A DNA stretch of 31,285 nt from Comamonadaceae bacterium (GCA_947505915.1 CANNNH010000005.1:1-31285); one strand, 5' to 3'; shown: positions 1 to 9,300, numbered from the stretch's first letter. Program-made: numbers and translations. Notes: generated from the sequence alone by a model not told the origin.

Positions 1-556
1 CATGTTGTCGCGGCCGGTGGACTGGTCGCGTGTGGGCCTGGCCTTTGGCGGCGCGCAAAAAAATGTGGGCCCTGCCGGCCTGACCCTGGTGTTTGTACGC
101 CAGGATTTTCTGGGGCACGCCATGGCCCACTGCCCTTCAGCCTTCGACTACAAGATCGTTGCAGACAACCAGTCGATGTACAACACGCCGCCCACTTACG
201 GCATCTACATCGCCGGGCTGACCTTCCAGTGGCTCAAAGCACAAGGTGGTGTGGCCGCCATCGAGCAACGCAACATCGCCAAAGCCAAGCTGTTGTATGA
301 CTTGATTGACAGCTCAGATTTTTATGTCAACCGCGTCGCCAAAAATTGCCGTTCGCGCATGAACATACCCTTTTTTCTGGCCGACGAATCGCGTAACGAC
401 GCCTTTTTAGCTCAGGCCAAAGCGCGCGGCCTGCTGCAACTCAAGGGCTACAAAACTCTGGGCGGCATGCGCGCGAGCTTGTACAACGCCATGCCGCTGG
501 CCGGCGTTCAGGCGCTGGTGAGTCACATGCGAGAATTTGAAAAAGAACATGCCTGA
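1..556 (+). CDS. serC: Phosphoserine aminotransferase, C-terminal half (5' truncated by window edge)
   Basis: This PLP enzyme converts 3-phosphohydroxypyruvate plus glutamate to 3-phosphoserine in serine synthesis and also serves pyridoxal phosphate synthesis. The visible 184 residues carry the family's PLP-lysine neighbourhood ([13 protein letters not shown], about residues 16-28) and the C-terminal SerC pattern ([27 protein letters not shown]). Family members are about 360 residues, so roughly the first half lies outside the window. The first in-frame ATG, at base 2, sits inside the conserved core (LSRPVDW) and is not the real start. The stop is 14 bases before pheA, and serC next to pheA-tyrA-aroA is a usual betaproteobacterial order, so the genes are probably cotranscribed. 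Confidence 0.96.
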   Translation, partial: MLSRPVDWSRVGLAFGGAQKNVGPAGLTLVFVRQDFLGHAMAHCPSAFDYKIVADNQSMYNTPPTYGIYIAGLTFQWLKAQGGVAAIEQRNIAKAKLLYDLIDSSDFYVNRVAKNCRSRMNIPFFLADESRNDAFLAQAKARGLLQLKGYKTLGGMRASLYNAMPLAGVQALVSHMREFEKEHA

Positions 557-570
557 GCAGGGACAGAACC

Positions 571-1653
571 ATGACAACCAACTTGCCTGAACTGCGCAAC
601 CAAATCGACAAACTGGACCGGGAGCTGCTCACGCTGCTGAACCAGCGTGCCCGGGTGGCTGAAGAAGTCGGCGAACTCAAACGCCGTGAAGGCTCGCCCT
701 TCTTCAGGCCCGACCGCGTAGCCGCCGTCATCGAGAAAATAAAGCAAGCCAACACCGGCCCACTGAAGGGCGAACATGTGGAGGCCATCTGGCGCGAAAT
801 CATGTCGGCCTGTCTGGCGCTGGAGACACCGGTGCGAGTGGCCTACCTGGGACCGGCCGGCACCTTCAGCGAACAGGCGGCGTTGCAGTTTTTTGGCGCC
901 AGCATCGAGCACGTGCCTTGCACAAGCATTGACGAGGTGTTTCGCGCCACCGCCGGCGGTAGCGCCGGCTACGGTGTGGTGCCGGTTGAAAACTCGACCG
1001 AAGGTGTGGTCTCTCGCTCGCTCGATTTGTTTTTGAATTCTCCGCTGCATATTGTGGGAGAAACCAGTTTGATGGTGCGCCACAACCTGCTGCGCCTGTC
1101 GGACTCGCTCGAAGGTATCGAGGTGGTTTACGCGCACCCGCAGGCGCTGGCCCAATGCCAGGGCTGGCTGACCGCGCACCTGCCCAATGCCGAGCGGCGC
1201 ACCGCCTCCAGCAATGCCGAAGGCGCGCGCCTGGCCAGCACCAACCCGGCCTGGGCCGGCATTGCCAGCGAACGTGCCGGTGTGCAGTTTGGCTTGCACA
1301 ACGCGGCCCACGCTATTCAGGACGACGCCTTTAACCGCACGCGCTTTGCCGTGGTTTGCCTGCCTCAAACACTGCCTTCGCCTCCGGCTTCCGGGAAAGA
1401 CTGCATCAGCATGATTGTTTCGGTGCCTAACCGGCCCGGTGCGGTGCATGACATTTTGGGCCCGCTCAAAACACATGGCGTTTCCATGACGCGCTTCGAA
1501 TCGCGCCCGGCCCGCTCGGGCCAATGGGAATATTACTTTTACATCGACCTGCAAGGCCACACTTCGCAGCCGCATGTGAGCGCTGCTCTGGCAGAGTTGC
1601 AGCAACTTTGCGCCTTCTACAAAGTGCTGGGTAACTACCCCGCAGGTGATTGA
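571..1653 (+). CDS. pheA: Bifunctional chorismate mutase / prephenate dehydratase (P-protein)
   Basis: This cytoplasmic enzyme converts chorismate to prephenate and then to phenylpyruvate, the committed route to phenylalanine. The 360 residues split into an AroQ chorismate mutase domain (about 4-88, LRNQIDKLDRELLTLLNQRA), a prephenate dehydratase domain (about 90-270, with YLGPAGTFSEQAA, VPVENSTEG and the catalytic TRF at 257-259) and a C-terminal ACT domain (about 280-355). The ACT domain contains the ESRP signature at 310-313 that forms the phenylalanine allosteric site. The length is normal. The ATG start lies 14 bases after serC with a purine-rich stretch (cagggac) upstream. Feedback inhibition by phenylalanine is expected from ESRP; no attenuator leader peptide is visible. 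Confidence 0.97.
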   Translation: MTTNLPELRNQIDKLDRELLTLLNQRARVAEEVGELKRREGSPFFRPDRVAAVIEKIKQANTGPLKGEHVEAIWREIMSACLALETPVRVAYLGPAGTFSEQAALQFFGASIEHVPCTSIDEVFRATAGGSAGYGVVPVENSTEGVVSRSLDLFLNSPLHIVGETSLMVRHNLLRLSDSLEGIEVVYAHPQALAQCQGWLTAHLPNAERRTASSNAEGARLASTNPAWAGIASERAGVQFGLHNAAHAIQDDAFNRTRFAVVCLPQTLPSPPASGKDCISMIVSVPNRPGAVHDILGPLKTHGVSMTRFESRPARSGQWEYYFYIDLQGHTSQPHVSAALAELQQLCAFYKVLGNYPAGD

Positions 1654-1666
1654 GGCGCAAACTCAA

Positions 1667-2554
1667 GTGTTCAAACAACTTGGCCTGATTGGCTGCGGCC
1701 TCATGGGCAGCTCGTTTGCCCTGGCACTCCAACGCGCCGGTCTGGTTGAACGCGTGACTGGCTTTAGCCCCTCCCCCGCCAGCACGGCCATGGCCCTGCA
1801 AATGGGTGTGATTGACAAGGTAGCGGCCTCTGCGGCGCTGGCTGTCGAGGGCGCCGACCTGGTGCTGCTGGCCGTGCCTGTGAGCGCGACGCCAAGCTCG
1901 CTGCAAGCCATTGCCCAGGTCATCCACAAAGACACGCTGGTGATGGATGTGGGGTCCACCAAAGGCGATGTGGTGCTGGCCGCAAGAAACAGCCTGGGCG
2001 CCTTACTTCCCTGTTTTGTGCCGGCGCATCCGATTTGCGGCAAAGAACTGTCGGGCGTGCGAAACGCGGAGGCCGGCTTGTACGCCGGCAAGAAAGTCAT
2101 CCTCACGCCGCTGCCAGAGACTGAGCCCGCGCAAGTCGCGCTGGCACGGCAGCTGTGGCAAGCGCTGGGCTCGCATGTCAGCCAGATGAGCCCCGAAGCT
2201 CATGACGCGGCTTACGCCGCCGTCAGCCACCTGCCGCATTTGCTGGCCTTTGCCATGATGCACAGCCTCCAGGGGCAAGACCAGGGCGAGCAGTACATGG
2301 CGCTGGCGGGTTCGGGCTTTCGTGATTTCACGCGCATCGCCGCCAGCGAGCCGGCCATGTGGCGAGACATCCTGCTGGCCAACCGAGACGAGTTGCTGGC
2401 GCAATCGCACCTGTTTCAACAAAGCCTGCAAGCGCTGGAGCAACTTATTACGGCCGGCGACGCCAGGCAACTGCACGGCGCTATCACCGAAGCCAGCCAG
2501 GCGCGCACCCGCTGGGCGCAGTCCTCAGACCCTTCTTCACCGCATCAGGATTGA
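1667..2554 (+). CDS. tyrA: Prephenate dehydrogenase
   Basis: This NAD(P)-dependent enzyme oxidatively decarboxylates prephenate to 4-hydroxyphenylpyruvate, the tyrosine branch. From the start chosen here it has 295 residues. A Rossmann GxGxxG lies at 9-14 (GCGLMG), followed by DVGSTKG at 93-99, AHPICGKELSG at 119-129 and the helical-domain SHLPH at 186-190, all typical of TyrA. I prefer the GTG at 1667, since it yields a protein opening like family members (FKQLGLIGCGLMG) with a purine stretch (tgagg, 1651-1655) upstream. An in-frame GTG at 1646, overlapping the pheA stop, would add seven residues and cannot be excluded. Adjacency to pheA gives coordinated supply of both aromatic amino acids. 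Confidence 0.95.
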   Translation: MFKQLGLIGCGLMGSSFALALQRAGLVERVTGFSPSPASTAMALQMGVIDKVAASAALAVEGADLVLLAVPVSATPSSLQAIAQVIHKDTLVMDVGSTKGDVVLAARNSLGALLPCFVPAHPICGKELSGVRNAEAGLYAGKKVILTPLPETEPAQVALARQLWQALGSHVSQMSPEAHDAAYAAVSHLPHLLAFAMMHSLQGQDQGEQYMALAGSGFRDFTRIAASEPAMWRDILLANRDELLAQSHLFQQSLQALEQLITAGDARQLHGAITEASQARTRWAQSSDPSSPHQD

Positions 2555-2563
2555 TTCAGTTTC

Positions 2564-4540
2564 ATGTTTGATATCGAGTCGCTGGACATTCCGCCGCTGA
2601 CCGGCGCGCATGGCACTGTGCACCTGCCGGGCTCCAAAAGTATTTCCAACCGCGTGCTGCTGCTGGCGGCGCTGAGCCGGGGCAAAACCGTGGTGCATGA
2701 CTTGCTGGCCTCGGACGACACCGCCGTGATGCTGGCTGCCCTCAAACAGATGGGCTGCAGTGTTGAGCAAGCCGGCCAAACCGCTGTGATTGGCGGGCTG
2801 GGCGGCAAGCTGGTGAACGCACAAGGCAAGCTGTTCATGGGCAACGCCGGCACCGCCATGCGCCCGCTGACGGCCGCGCTGGCGCTGCTGGGCGGCAACT
2901 ATGAACTCTCGGGCGTGCCGCGCATGCACGAGCGCCCCATCGGCGACCTGGTGGACGCGCTGCGCCAGCTCGGCTGCAGCATTGACTATCTGGGCAAGGA
3001 CGGCTTTCCGCCCCTGCACCTGAAGCCTGGCAAGCTCGCGCTGAACAAACCCATTGCCGTTCGCGGTGATGTGTCTAGCCAATTTCTGACAGCCCTGTTG
3101 ATGGCGCTGCCCCTGGTGGCCGAGCAAGACATCCGACTCGAAGTCACCGGCGAGTTGATCTCCAAGCCTTACATCGAGATCACGCTGAATTTGCTGGCGC
3201 GCTTTGGCATCCAGGTGCGGCGCGAAGGCTGGCAAAGCTTCACCATCCCCGCCGGCAGCCGCTACCACTCGCCCGGTGAAATCCATGTTGAGGGCGACGC
3301 TTCGTCGGCCAGCTACTTTGTGGCGCTAGGCGCTATCGCCACCGGCGCCGGCCACAGCATCGACATACGCGGCATCGGCTCAGCCTCGATCCAGGGCGAC
3401 ATCCGCTTTGTCGAAGCCGCGCAGCTGATGGGCGCCAAGGTCGAAAGCAGCCCCAATTCGCTGAAGGTCTCGCGCGGCGCCTGGCCGCTCAAAGCCATTG
3501 AGCTGGACTGCAACCACATACCCGACGCCGCCATGACGCTGGCCGTGATGGCGCTTTATGCCGACGGCACAACCACGCTGCGAAACATTGCCAGCTGGCG
3601 CGTCAAAGAGACCGACCGCATTGCGGCCATGGCCTGCGAATTGCGCAAGCTGGGGGCATTTGTTGAAGAAGGCGCAGACTTCATTCGCGTCACGCCGCCG
3701 GTGCAGTGGCGCAGCGCCGCCATTCACACTTATGACGACCACCGCGTGGCCATGTGCTTTTCGCTGGCGGCTTTCAATCCGGCCGGCCTGCCGGTGCGCA
3801 TCCTGGACCCGAAGTGCGTGGCCAAGACATTCCCTGACTACTTTGAAGCGCTGTTCGCGCTCACCCAGGCGCGCACAGCCGACATCCCGGTGATCTGCAT
3901 CGACGGGCCGACGGCTTCGGGCAAGGGCACGCTGGCCTCTTTGACGGCGCAGCGCTTGGGCTATCACTACCTGGACTCGGGCGCGCTTTACCGTCTCACC
4001 GCCTATGCCGCGGGTCGCGCCGGCGTGTCGCTGGACGATGCGGCCGGCGTTGCGGCCATTGCCGCGGCCCTGCCCGTGCGCTTTTCGGGTGAGCAGGTAC
4101 TGCTGGCTGGCGAAGACGTGTCAGACGCCATTCGCACCGAAAGCGCCGGCATGGCCGCTTCGCAGGTGTCGGTGCATGCGCCTGTGCGCGAGGCCCTGCT
4201 GGCGCTGCAACGCGGCTTCAGGCAACTGCCCGGCCTGGTGGCTGACGGCCGCGACATGGGCACGGTCATATTCCCGGATGCCGCGCTCAAAGTCTTTTTG
4301 ACGGCCAGCGCCCGCTGCCGCGCCGGGCGCAGGCATAAGCAATTGATTTCAAAGGGTATTTCGGCTACACTAGCGGCCATTGAGCAGGACTTGGAAGCGC
4401 GCGATTTACGGGACTCATCTCGCCAAAGCGCACCTCTGAAACCTGCTCAAGACGCCAAGCCATTGGACAATTCCGAACTGACGATTGAGCAATCCATCGC
4501 AGTGTTGATTGACTGGTGGCGCAGCAACCGGCCCCTCTGA
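2564..4540 (+). CDS. aroA: Fused EPSP synthase (AroA) / cytidylate kinase (Cmk)
   Basis: One 658-residue ORF carries two normally separate enzymes. Residues 1 to about 430 are 3-phosphoshikimate 1-carboxyvinyltransferase (shikimate pathway): [10 protein letters not shown] at 21-30, [10 protein letters not shown] at 93-102, the active-site DDHRVAM at 391-397. After a short linker (about 431-441) comes cytidylate kinase, which phosphorylates CMP/dCMP: P-loop [10 protein letters not shown] at 447-456, YLDSGALYR at 469-477, [11 protein letters not shown] at 561-571, and the C-terminal RDLRDSSR region near 613-620. Both halves look complete, with no stop or frame slip at the joint. In many proteobacteria aroA, cmk and rpsA are consecutive separate genes, so this is a fusion of neighbours. 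Related Comamonadaceae carry the same arrangement (from memory). Confidence 0.96.
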   Translation: MFDIESLDIPPLTGAHGTVHLPGSKSISNRVLLLAALSRGKTVVHDLLASDDTAVMLAALKQMGCSVEQAGQTAVIGGLGGKLVNAQGKLFMGNAGTAMRPLTAALALLGGNYELSGVPRMHERPIGDLVDALRQLGCSIDYLGKDGFPPLHLKPGKLALNKPIAVRGDVSSQFLTALLMALPLVAEQDIRLEVTGELISKPYIEITLNLLARFGIQVRREGWQSFTIPAGSRYHSPGEIHVEGDASSASYFVALGAIATGAGHSIDIRGIGSASIQGDIRFVEAAQLMGAKVESSPNSLKVSRGAWPLKAIELDCNHIPDAAMTLAVMALYADGTTTLRNIASWRVKETDRIAAMACELRKLGAFVEEGADFIRVTPPVQWRSAAIHTYDDHRVAMCFSLAAFNPAGLPVRILDPKCVAKTFPDYFEALFALTQARTADIPVICIDGPTASGKGTLASLTAQRLGYHYLDSGALYRLTAYAAGRAGVSLDDAAGVAAIAAALPVRFSGEQVLLAGEDVSDAIRTESAGMAASQVSVHAPVREALLALQRGFRQLPGLVADGRDMGTVIFPDAALKVFLTASARCRAGRRHKQLISKGISATLAAIEQDLEARDLRDSSRQSAPLKPAQDAKPLDNSELTIEQSIAVLIDWWRSNRPL

Positions 4541-4690
4541 AGCAGCGCGCCTTTTCAATCCGGCGCCGCCTCAAAGGGTTCACAACTTAACCCGCGGCCC
4601 TTCAAAAGCTGCACCAAACCGCCGCAGTCAGCTCTAAAAACGATAGCAATGGTGCTTTCGGAACACTGTTCTGGGGATTAGGAAACTTTA
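4541..4690 (+). promoter_or_regulatory. rpsA upstream leader region
   Basis: The 150-base gap before rpsA is the natural place for an rpsA promoter and for S1 autoregulatory mRNA structure. It holds a small inverted repeat, GGGTT/AACCC at 4576-4593, and an imperfect AT-centred inverted repeat near 4631-4647 (gct...tagc). A Shine-Dalgarno-like ttagga lies about 8 bases before the rpsA ATG. I could not pick a convincing -35/-10 pair. S1 autoregulation is known from E. coli; its operation here is inferred. Confidence 0.35.
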
Positions 4691-6373
4691 ATGTCTGAAT
4701 CATTTGCCGCCCTTTTTGAAGAATCTCTCAAGCGCTCTGAAATGCGCACGGGCGAAGTTATTACCGCCGAAGTCATCCGCATCGACCACAACCACGTGGT
4801 GGTCAATGCCGGTCTGAAGTCCGAGGCCTATGTGCCTCTCGAAGAATTTAAAAACGACCAGGGCGAACTCGAAGTCCAGGTCGGCGATTTTGTGGCTGTG
4901 GCCATCGACTCAGTCGAAAACGGCTACGGTGACACCCTGCTGAGCCGCGACAAGGCCAAGCGCCTGGCCTCGTGGATGAGCCTGGAAAAAGCCCTGGAAT
5001 CCGGCGAATTTGTCACCGGCCAGACCAGCGGCAAAGTCAAAGGCGGCCTGACCGTGCTGGTCAACGGCATCCGCGCTTTCCTGCCAGGTTCGCTGATCGA
5101 CACACGCCCCATCAAGGACTTGACTCCCTACGAGAACAAGACCATGGAGTTCAAGGTCATCAAGCTCGACCGCAAACGCAACAACGTGGTGCTGAGCCGC
5201 CGCGCTGTGGTCGAAGCCAGCATGGGCGAAGAACGCGCCAAGCTGATGGAAACCCTGAAAGAAGGCACTGCTGTCAAAGGCATCGTCAAGAACATCACCG
5301 AATACGGTGCATTCGTTGACCTGGGCGGCATTGACGGCCTGCTGCACATCACCGACATGGCATGGCGCCGCGTGCGTCACCCTAGCGAAGTGGTGACAGC
5401 CGGTCAGGAAATCGTGGCCAAGATCCTGAAGTTCGACACCGAGAAAAACCGTGTCTCGCTGGGTCTCAAGCAAATGGGCGACGACCCTTGGATGGGCGTG
5501 GCCCGCCGCTACCCGCAGGCTACCCGCCTGTTCGGTAAGATCACCAACATTGCCGACTACGGCGCATTCGTCGAACTCGAGCCAGGCATCGAAGGCCTGG
5601 TCCACGTGTCCGAGATGGACTGGACCAACAAGAACGTAGCCCCGAACAAGCTCGTCGCCCTGGGTGACGAAGTCGAAGTCATGGTTCTGGAAATCGACGA
5701 AGACAAGCGCCGCATTTCGCTGGGCATGAAGCAGTGCAAGGCCAACCCTTGGCAGGAATTTGCCCAAGACACCAAGCGCGGCGACCGCGTCAAAGGTCCG
5801 ATCAAGTCGATCACCGACTTCGGCGTCTTTGTGGGTCTGGCTGCCGGCATCGACGGCCTGGTGCACCTGTCTGACTTGTCATGGAACGAAACCGGCGAAG
5901 CCGCTGTTCGTAACTACAAAAAAGGCCAGGAAGTTGAAGCCATCGTGCTGGCTGTTGACGTGGACCGCGAACGCATCTCTCTGGGTATCAAGCAGCTGGA
6001 CTCTGATCCGTTCACCACCTTCGTGTCGATCAACGACAAGGGCGCAATCGTGACCGGCAAGGTCAAGACCGTTGACGCCAAAGGCGCCGAGATCGATCTG
6101 GGCGAAGACATCATCGGTTACCTGCGCGCCAGCGAAATCAGCAGCGATCGCGTTGAAGATGCCCGTAACGTGCTCAAAGAAGGTGACGAAGTCTCTGCCG
6201 TGGTGGTCAACGTGGATCGCAAGACCCGCAACATCCAACTCTCGGTCAAAGCCAAGGACAACGCTGACCAGCAAGAAGCCATGGCCACGCTGAGCAAAGA
6301 GTCCTCACGCGACAACGCCGGTCTGACCAGCCTGGGCGCACTGCTGCGCGCCAAGCTGGACAACAACAGCTAA
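4691..6373 (+). CDS. rpsA: 30S ribosomal protein S1
   Basis: S1 binds mRNA on the small ribosomal subunit and helps initiation on structured or weakly Shine-Dalgarno messages. The 560-residue protein shows six consecutive S1/OB-fold repeats, roughly at 20-87, 105-171, 192-260, 277-347, 364-434 and 451-520. Repeats 3-5 carry the recurring pattern [17 protein letters not shown] / [17 protein letters not shown] / [17 protein letters not shown]. The N-terminal ribosome-docking segment ([11 protein letters not shown]) is present. Length matches the usual 555-565 residues. The start is supported by a purine-rich site just upstream. It is followed by ihfB, as in many proteobacteria. Confidence 0.98.
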   Translation: MSESFAALFEESLKRSEMRTGEVITAEVIRIDHNHVVVNAGLKSEAYVPLEEFKNDQGELEVQVGDFVAVAIDSVENGYGDTLLSRDKAKRLASWMSLEKALESGEFVTGQTSGKVKGGLTVLVNGIRAFLPGSLIDTRPIKDLTPYENKTMEFKVIKLDRKRNNVVLSRRAVVEASMGEERAKLMETLKEGTAVKGIVKNITEYGAFVDLGGIDGLLHITDMAWRRVRHPSEVVTAGQEIVAKILKFDTEKNRVSLGLKQMGDDPWMGVARRYPQATRLFGKITNIADYGAFVELEPGIEGLVHVSEMDWTNKNVAPNKLVALGDEVEVMVLEIDEDKRRISLGMKQCKANPWQEFAQDTKRGDRVKGPIKSITDFGVFVGLAAGIDGLVHLSDLSWNETGEAAVRNYKKGQEVEAIVLAVDVDRERISLGIKQLDSDPFTTFVSINDKGAIVTGKVKTVDAKGAEIDLGEDIIGYLRASEISSDRVEDARNVLKEGDEVSAVVVNVDRKTRNIQLSVKAKDNADQQEAMATLSKESSRDNAGLTSLGALLRAKLDNNS

Positions 6374-6392
6374 GTCGACAACGATCCAAGAC

Positions 6393-6432
6393 AAGCGGGG
6401 CGACAGACCTTTTCGGGTTTCTTGTCCCGCTT
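6393..6432 (+). other. Inverted repeat in the rpsA-ihfB gap
   Basis: A perfect 7-base stem (aagcggg at 6393-6399, cccgctt at 6426-6432) encloses a 26-base loop, with further partial pairing inside (gcgaca against tgt). It lies between the rpsA stop and the ihfB start. A mixed T-rich stretch follows but not a clean T run, so this could be a weak terminator, an attenuator or an mRNA-processing site. Function is unassigned. Confidence 0.3.
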
Positions 6433-6478
6433 CCTTTTGGAACGTTGCGTTTTCAGTCTTTTTGCACCCAAGCCTTTC

Positions 6479-6871
6479 ATGACCCGCTCAGACCTTGTTG
6501 AAGAACTGGCCAACCGTTTCAGCCAGTTGACCCACAGAGACGCCGAACACGCCGTCAAGACCATTCTTGACGCGGTCAGCGATGCTTTGGTGCGCGGTCA
6601 CCGGATTGAGATACGCGGCTTTGGCAGCTTCTCCATCAACCACAGGCCCCCGCGCATGGGGCGTAACCCGCGCTCCGGCGAAAGCGTGGCAATTCCTGAA
6701 AAGCGCGTGCCGCATTTCAAACCCGGCAAAGCCCTGCGCGAGGCCGTCGATGCCCGCACCCAAGAACTGCTGGCAGCGCCGCCAGCCAAGAAAACGAATC
6801 ATCCCGCCCCTGTGGCACTCAAGGGGAAGGGGCTGGCTACAATCGCCAGACCCACTGGGAGAGCTGAGTGA
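6479..6871 (+). CDS. ihfB: Integration host factor, beta subunit
   Basis: IHF-beta pairs with IHF-alpha to bend DNA at specific sites in transcription, recombination and replication. The protein opens [14 protein letters not shown], as IhfB does, and carries the HU/IHF DNA-binding signature at about 46-68 ([19 protein letters not shown]) and [13 protein letters not shown] near 78-90. I start at the ATG at 6479; the reading frame is open upstream to 6422, but those 19 residues are not conserved in character. At 130 residues it is about 30 longer than E. coli IhfB (94). The extra C-terminal tail from about residue 98 is rich in Ala, Lys and Pro. Its stop overlaps the next GTG start by four bases (GTGA), implying translational coupling. 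Confidence 0.95.
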   Translation: MTRSDLVEELANRFSQLTHRDAEHAVKTILDAVSDALVRGHRIEIRGFGSFSINHRPPRMGRNPRSGESVAIPEKRVPHFKPGKALREAVDARTQELLAAPPAKKTNHPAPVALKGKGLATIARPTGRAE

Positions 6872-7134
6872 AATACGTGCTGTGGCTGCTCAAAGCAGCC
6901 ATTTTTTTTACGCTGTTTGCTTTTGCGCTGAATAACCAGCATGTTGTGTCCGTGCACTTCTTTTTCGGCACGGTGTGGCAAGCGCCACTGGTGTTGGTAG
7001 TGCTGGCAGTCTTTTCGGCCGGTATGGCGCTGGGCGTGCTGGTCATGATGCCTCGCTGGTGGAAAAACCGCCGTGCGCCGTCCAAGCCACCTGCGGCCCC
7101 CACCGCGGCCAACGATTTGCCCCATGGAATTTGA
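6868..7134 (+). CDS. lapA: LapA-domain (DUF1049) inner-membrane protein
   Basis: This 88-residue protein has two hydrophobic segments (about 6-21 and 37-58) and a short basic, proline-rich cytoplasmic tail. That is the architecture of LapA/YciS-family proteins. In E. coli, LapA is encoded with LapB and takes part in LPS assembly control through the LapB-FtsH-LpxC pathway. The GTG start at 6868 overlaps the ihfB stop, and the stop at 7132-7134 overlaps the lapB start by 11 bases, so the three genes are tightly coupled. Identification rests on size, topology and neighbours more than on specific residues. Confidence 0.88.
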   Translation: MKYVLWLLKAAIFFTLFAFALNNQHVVSVHFFFGTVWQAPLVLVVLAVFSAGMALGVLVMMPRWWKNRRAPSKPPAAPTAANDLPHGI

Positions 7135-8269
7135 TTACGCCTGGCTGCTGATGGCTTTTCCGTTGGCCTTTGCGCTGGGCTGGCTGGCCTCCAGGCTGGA
7201 TCTGCGGCAACTCCGTGTTGAAAACCGGCAAGCCCCCAAAGCCTACTTTCGCGGTCTGAACTTCCTGCTCAACGAACAGCAAGACCAGGCGATTGACGCC
7301 TTCATTGAAGCAGTGCAAAACGACCCGGACACCTCCGAGCTGCACTTTGCCCTGGGCAATCTTTTTCGTCGCCGTGGCGAATACGAGCGCGCTGTACGGG
7401 TACACGAACACCTGATCGCCCGCGGGGACTTGACCCCCGCCGAGCACAACCGTGCACAGCATGCGCTCGCGCTTGATTTTTTAAAAGCCGGTCTGCTTGA
7501 CCGCGCCGAAGCGGCACTTCGCAAACTCGAAGGCACCAGCTACCAGGAGGAAGCACGCCTAGCCTTGCTATCGATTTACGAGCGGTCCCGCGACTGGGCG
7601 CCAGCCACTGAAATTGCCGGCAAACTCGACGGCAGCAGCCGTGGCAGTTTTGGTGTGAGGCAGGCGCATTACCTTTGCGAACAAGCCCTGGCCATTGGGG
7701 CCGCAGGCGACACCGAACAAGCCTTGTTACTGCTACAGAAAGCCATCAGCTTGGCACCGGGTGCCGCCAGACCCTTGATTGAAAAAGCCAAACTGGAGCA
7801 TCAGCTGGGTCGAAACGCAGACGCCTTCAACACACTCACTCAACTAGAGCAAGCCGCCCCCCAGGCCATGCCGCTCGCAGCTGAGCTGCTGGCCCAAGTC
7901 GCCAAAAGCTGCGGCCAGCAAATTGTTGCGCTTAAAAACCTTAAAAACAATTACGACACACTCCCCTCGGTTGACGTTTTAGAAGCCATCATCCAACTGG
8001 GCGATGACCGACAGTCAGCGCGGGACTGGTATGTGAAACACCTCGAACGGCAACCATCGCTGCTGGCGGCCTCCCGCTGGATTGCAGGGGAACGCTTTGA
8101 AAATGAACAGCCCCACAAGCTGGTGCAACGCGCCCTGGACCAGGCCACCAAACCGCTGATGCGCTACCGCTGCGCCGCCTGCGGCTTCGAAGCCACACAG
8201 CATTTCTGGCACTGCCCGGGTTGCCAGGCTTGGGACAGTTATCCGGCGAGGCGGATTGAGGAGCTGTAA
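7124..8269 (+). CDS. lapB: LapB (YciM) lipopolysaccharide assembly TPR protein
   Basis: In enterobacteria LapB is membrane-anchored and brings LpxC to the FtsH protease, setting LPS output. The 381-residue protein has an N-terminal transmembrane helix (about 5-23, WLLMAFPLAFALGWLASR), a run of tetratricopeptide repeats (from about 40 to 330), and a C-terminal rubredoxin-like metal site with two CxxC pairs (C350/C353 and C364/C367). These features and the length match the family. The ATG at 7124 gives the canonical start, and the extra upstream in-frame residues lack family character. It is the last + strand gene before the convergent surface-polysaccharide cluster. Confidence 0.95.
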   Translation: MEFDYAWLLMAFPLAFALGWLASRLDLRQLRVENRQAPKAYFRGLNFLLNEQQDQAIDAFIEAVQNDPDTSELHFALGNLFRRRGEYERAVRVHEHLIARGDLTPAEHNRAQHALALDFLKAGLLDRAEAALRKLEGTSYQEEARLALLSIYERSRDWAPATEIAGKLDGSSRGSFGVRQAHYLCEQALAIGAAGDTEQALLLLQKAISLAPGAARPLIEKAKLEHQLGRNADAFNTLTQLEQAAPQAMPLAAELLAQVAKSCGQQIVALKNLKNNYDTLPSVDVLEAIIQLGDDRQSARDWYVKHLERQPSLLAASRWIAGERFENEQPHKLVQRALDQATKPLMRYRCAACGFEATQHFWHCPGCQAWDSYPARRIEEL

Positions 8270-8351
8270 AGTTCGCCGGTGGTTATCGATGGTAAATGGC
8301 CTTGAAACTGCCACTCTCTTAAAAAAAGAGCAGCCAAGACACCTAGTGATC

Positions 8352-9179
8352 CTACTCTTTAAATATTTTTTTCTTTTGCTTTTTAAAGGCTCGGATCAAA
8401 AAATCAGGCAATGCCGCACGAACGTAATCTTTGAACTTCAACTTCACCTCTGATTTATGTTCCGCTCGCGGTCTAAATATGGTCGAATGGTCGTAACCAA
8501 GAGCCTCGCCAGCAGGTCGGCCTGTTGAAAAATAGTAATAGGCCAGTGACTTCCTTGAGCGGCTTTCAGGGCAATTTAAAGGGTCAGGGTGGCCATGATA
8601 GGTGAATGATGTTGTCGTAAATAAAACAGCCGTATTGAATTTTGGCATCACAGATACCACTGCTTTTTTTCTATCAACATCAAAAAGTTGTAATTTACCG
8701 CCCCAATCGTCCGACCAGTCTTTGTTTAGATATACAAGTAAATTCAAACGCCGGTCCAATGTCAGCTTTGGATGGTTGTTGAAATCAGCATGGACTTTCA
8801 GTAAGCCGCCCCTCTTTATTTCATGATAGCCGCCACCAGCCAAATAAGGGTCGCTGATCAAGGGCTCTTGAATACCCGTCATCGTATTTAAATAATTTAA
8901 AAAAAGATCCGAATTTAAATATGATGTTAAATATAAAGCAGCCGGGGATAGTATCCCCATACCTCTTCCAGCAAACTTTATTTCGTTGGCATTGTTAAAT
9001 TTTATAGCGTTCTCATCATGCATAGCCAAATCAGGAAATTCTTTTAAAACCTTTTCCAAAACATCCAGCTTAATGAAGTCATCCATCACAATGTGCGGAA
9101 AGGGGCTCGCAGATTGGTAGATATCCGAAACTGATTTAGCATCAAGCCATTTTTCGTTAATTACTTCATTAAGATTCAT
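8352..9179 (-). CDS. 2OG-Fe(II) oxygenase (prolyl-4-hydroxylase-like), AT-rich
   Basis: The 275-residue protein shows the double-stranded beta-helix metal site: H130 and D132 in a VHADFN context, a distal histidine in the FTYHGHPDP stretch (H195 or H197), and an arginine (R209 of SRSRKSLAYYYF) placed to bind 2-oxoglutarate. WGGKLQLFD near 159-167 is also typical of the 2OG-FeII_Oxy_3 group. Such enzymes hydroxylate an unactivated carbon using O2, Fe(II) and 2-oxoglutarate; the substrate here is unknown. Base composition is clearly richer in A/T than neighbours, and the C-terminus is lysine-rich. The ATG has a good GGAG site. It is the last gene of the glycosyltransferase run but sits 121 bases from the preceding gene, so it may have its own promoter. 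Action on a glycan or surface protein is inferred from position only. Confidence 0.85.
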   Translation of the reverse strand: MNLNEVINEKWLDAKSVSDIYQSASPFPHIVMDDFIKLDVLEKVLKEFPDLAMHDENAIKFNNANEIKFAGRGMGILSPAALYLTSYLNSDLFLNYLNTMTGIQEPLISDPYLAGGGYHEIKRGGLLKVHADFNNHPKLTLDRRLNLLVYLNKDWSDDWGGKLQLFDVDRKKAVVSVMPKFNTAVLFTTTSFTYHGHPDPLNCPESRSRKSLAYYYFSTGRPAGEALGYDHSTIFRPRAEHKSEVKLKFKDYVRAALPDFLIRAFKKQKKKIFKE

Positions 9180-9300
9180 AACTTTTACTCCAAAAATAAA
9201 ACGAGGTCAACACTAACGCACTTGACATATTTATTTACTAACAATCCTATCAAAAATTCATCCTTTTATATTTCTATTTTCAAATGGGTAAAAGATATTT

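Noticed and set aside
523..1605. - strand ORF (360 codons) opposite pheA
   Set aside because: Shadow of pheA; the His/Arg/Gly-rich translation has no motif, and pheA is complete on the + strand.
4910..5866. - strand ORF (318 codons) opposite rpsA
   Set aside because: Shadow frame of the repeated S1 domains; its apparent internal repeats mirror the S1 repeats on the coding strand.
6422..6478. N-terminal extension of ihfB from an upstream start
   Set aside because: The 19 extra residues do not resemble the family, and [10 protein letters not shown] at 6479 is the conserved IhfB opening.
8316..8330. CTCTT-AAAAA-AAGAG hairpin in the lapB/oxygenase convergent gap as a terminator
   Set aside because: The stem is five A/T-rich pairs; the T run on the - strand is within the loop rather than after the stem. 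Too weak to call.
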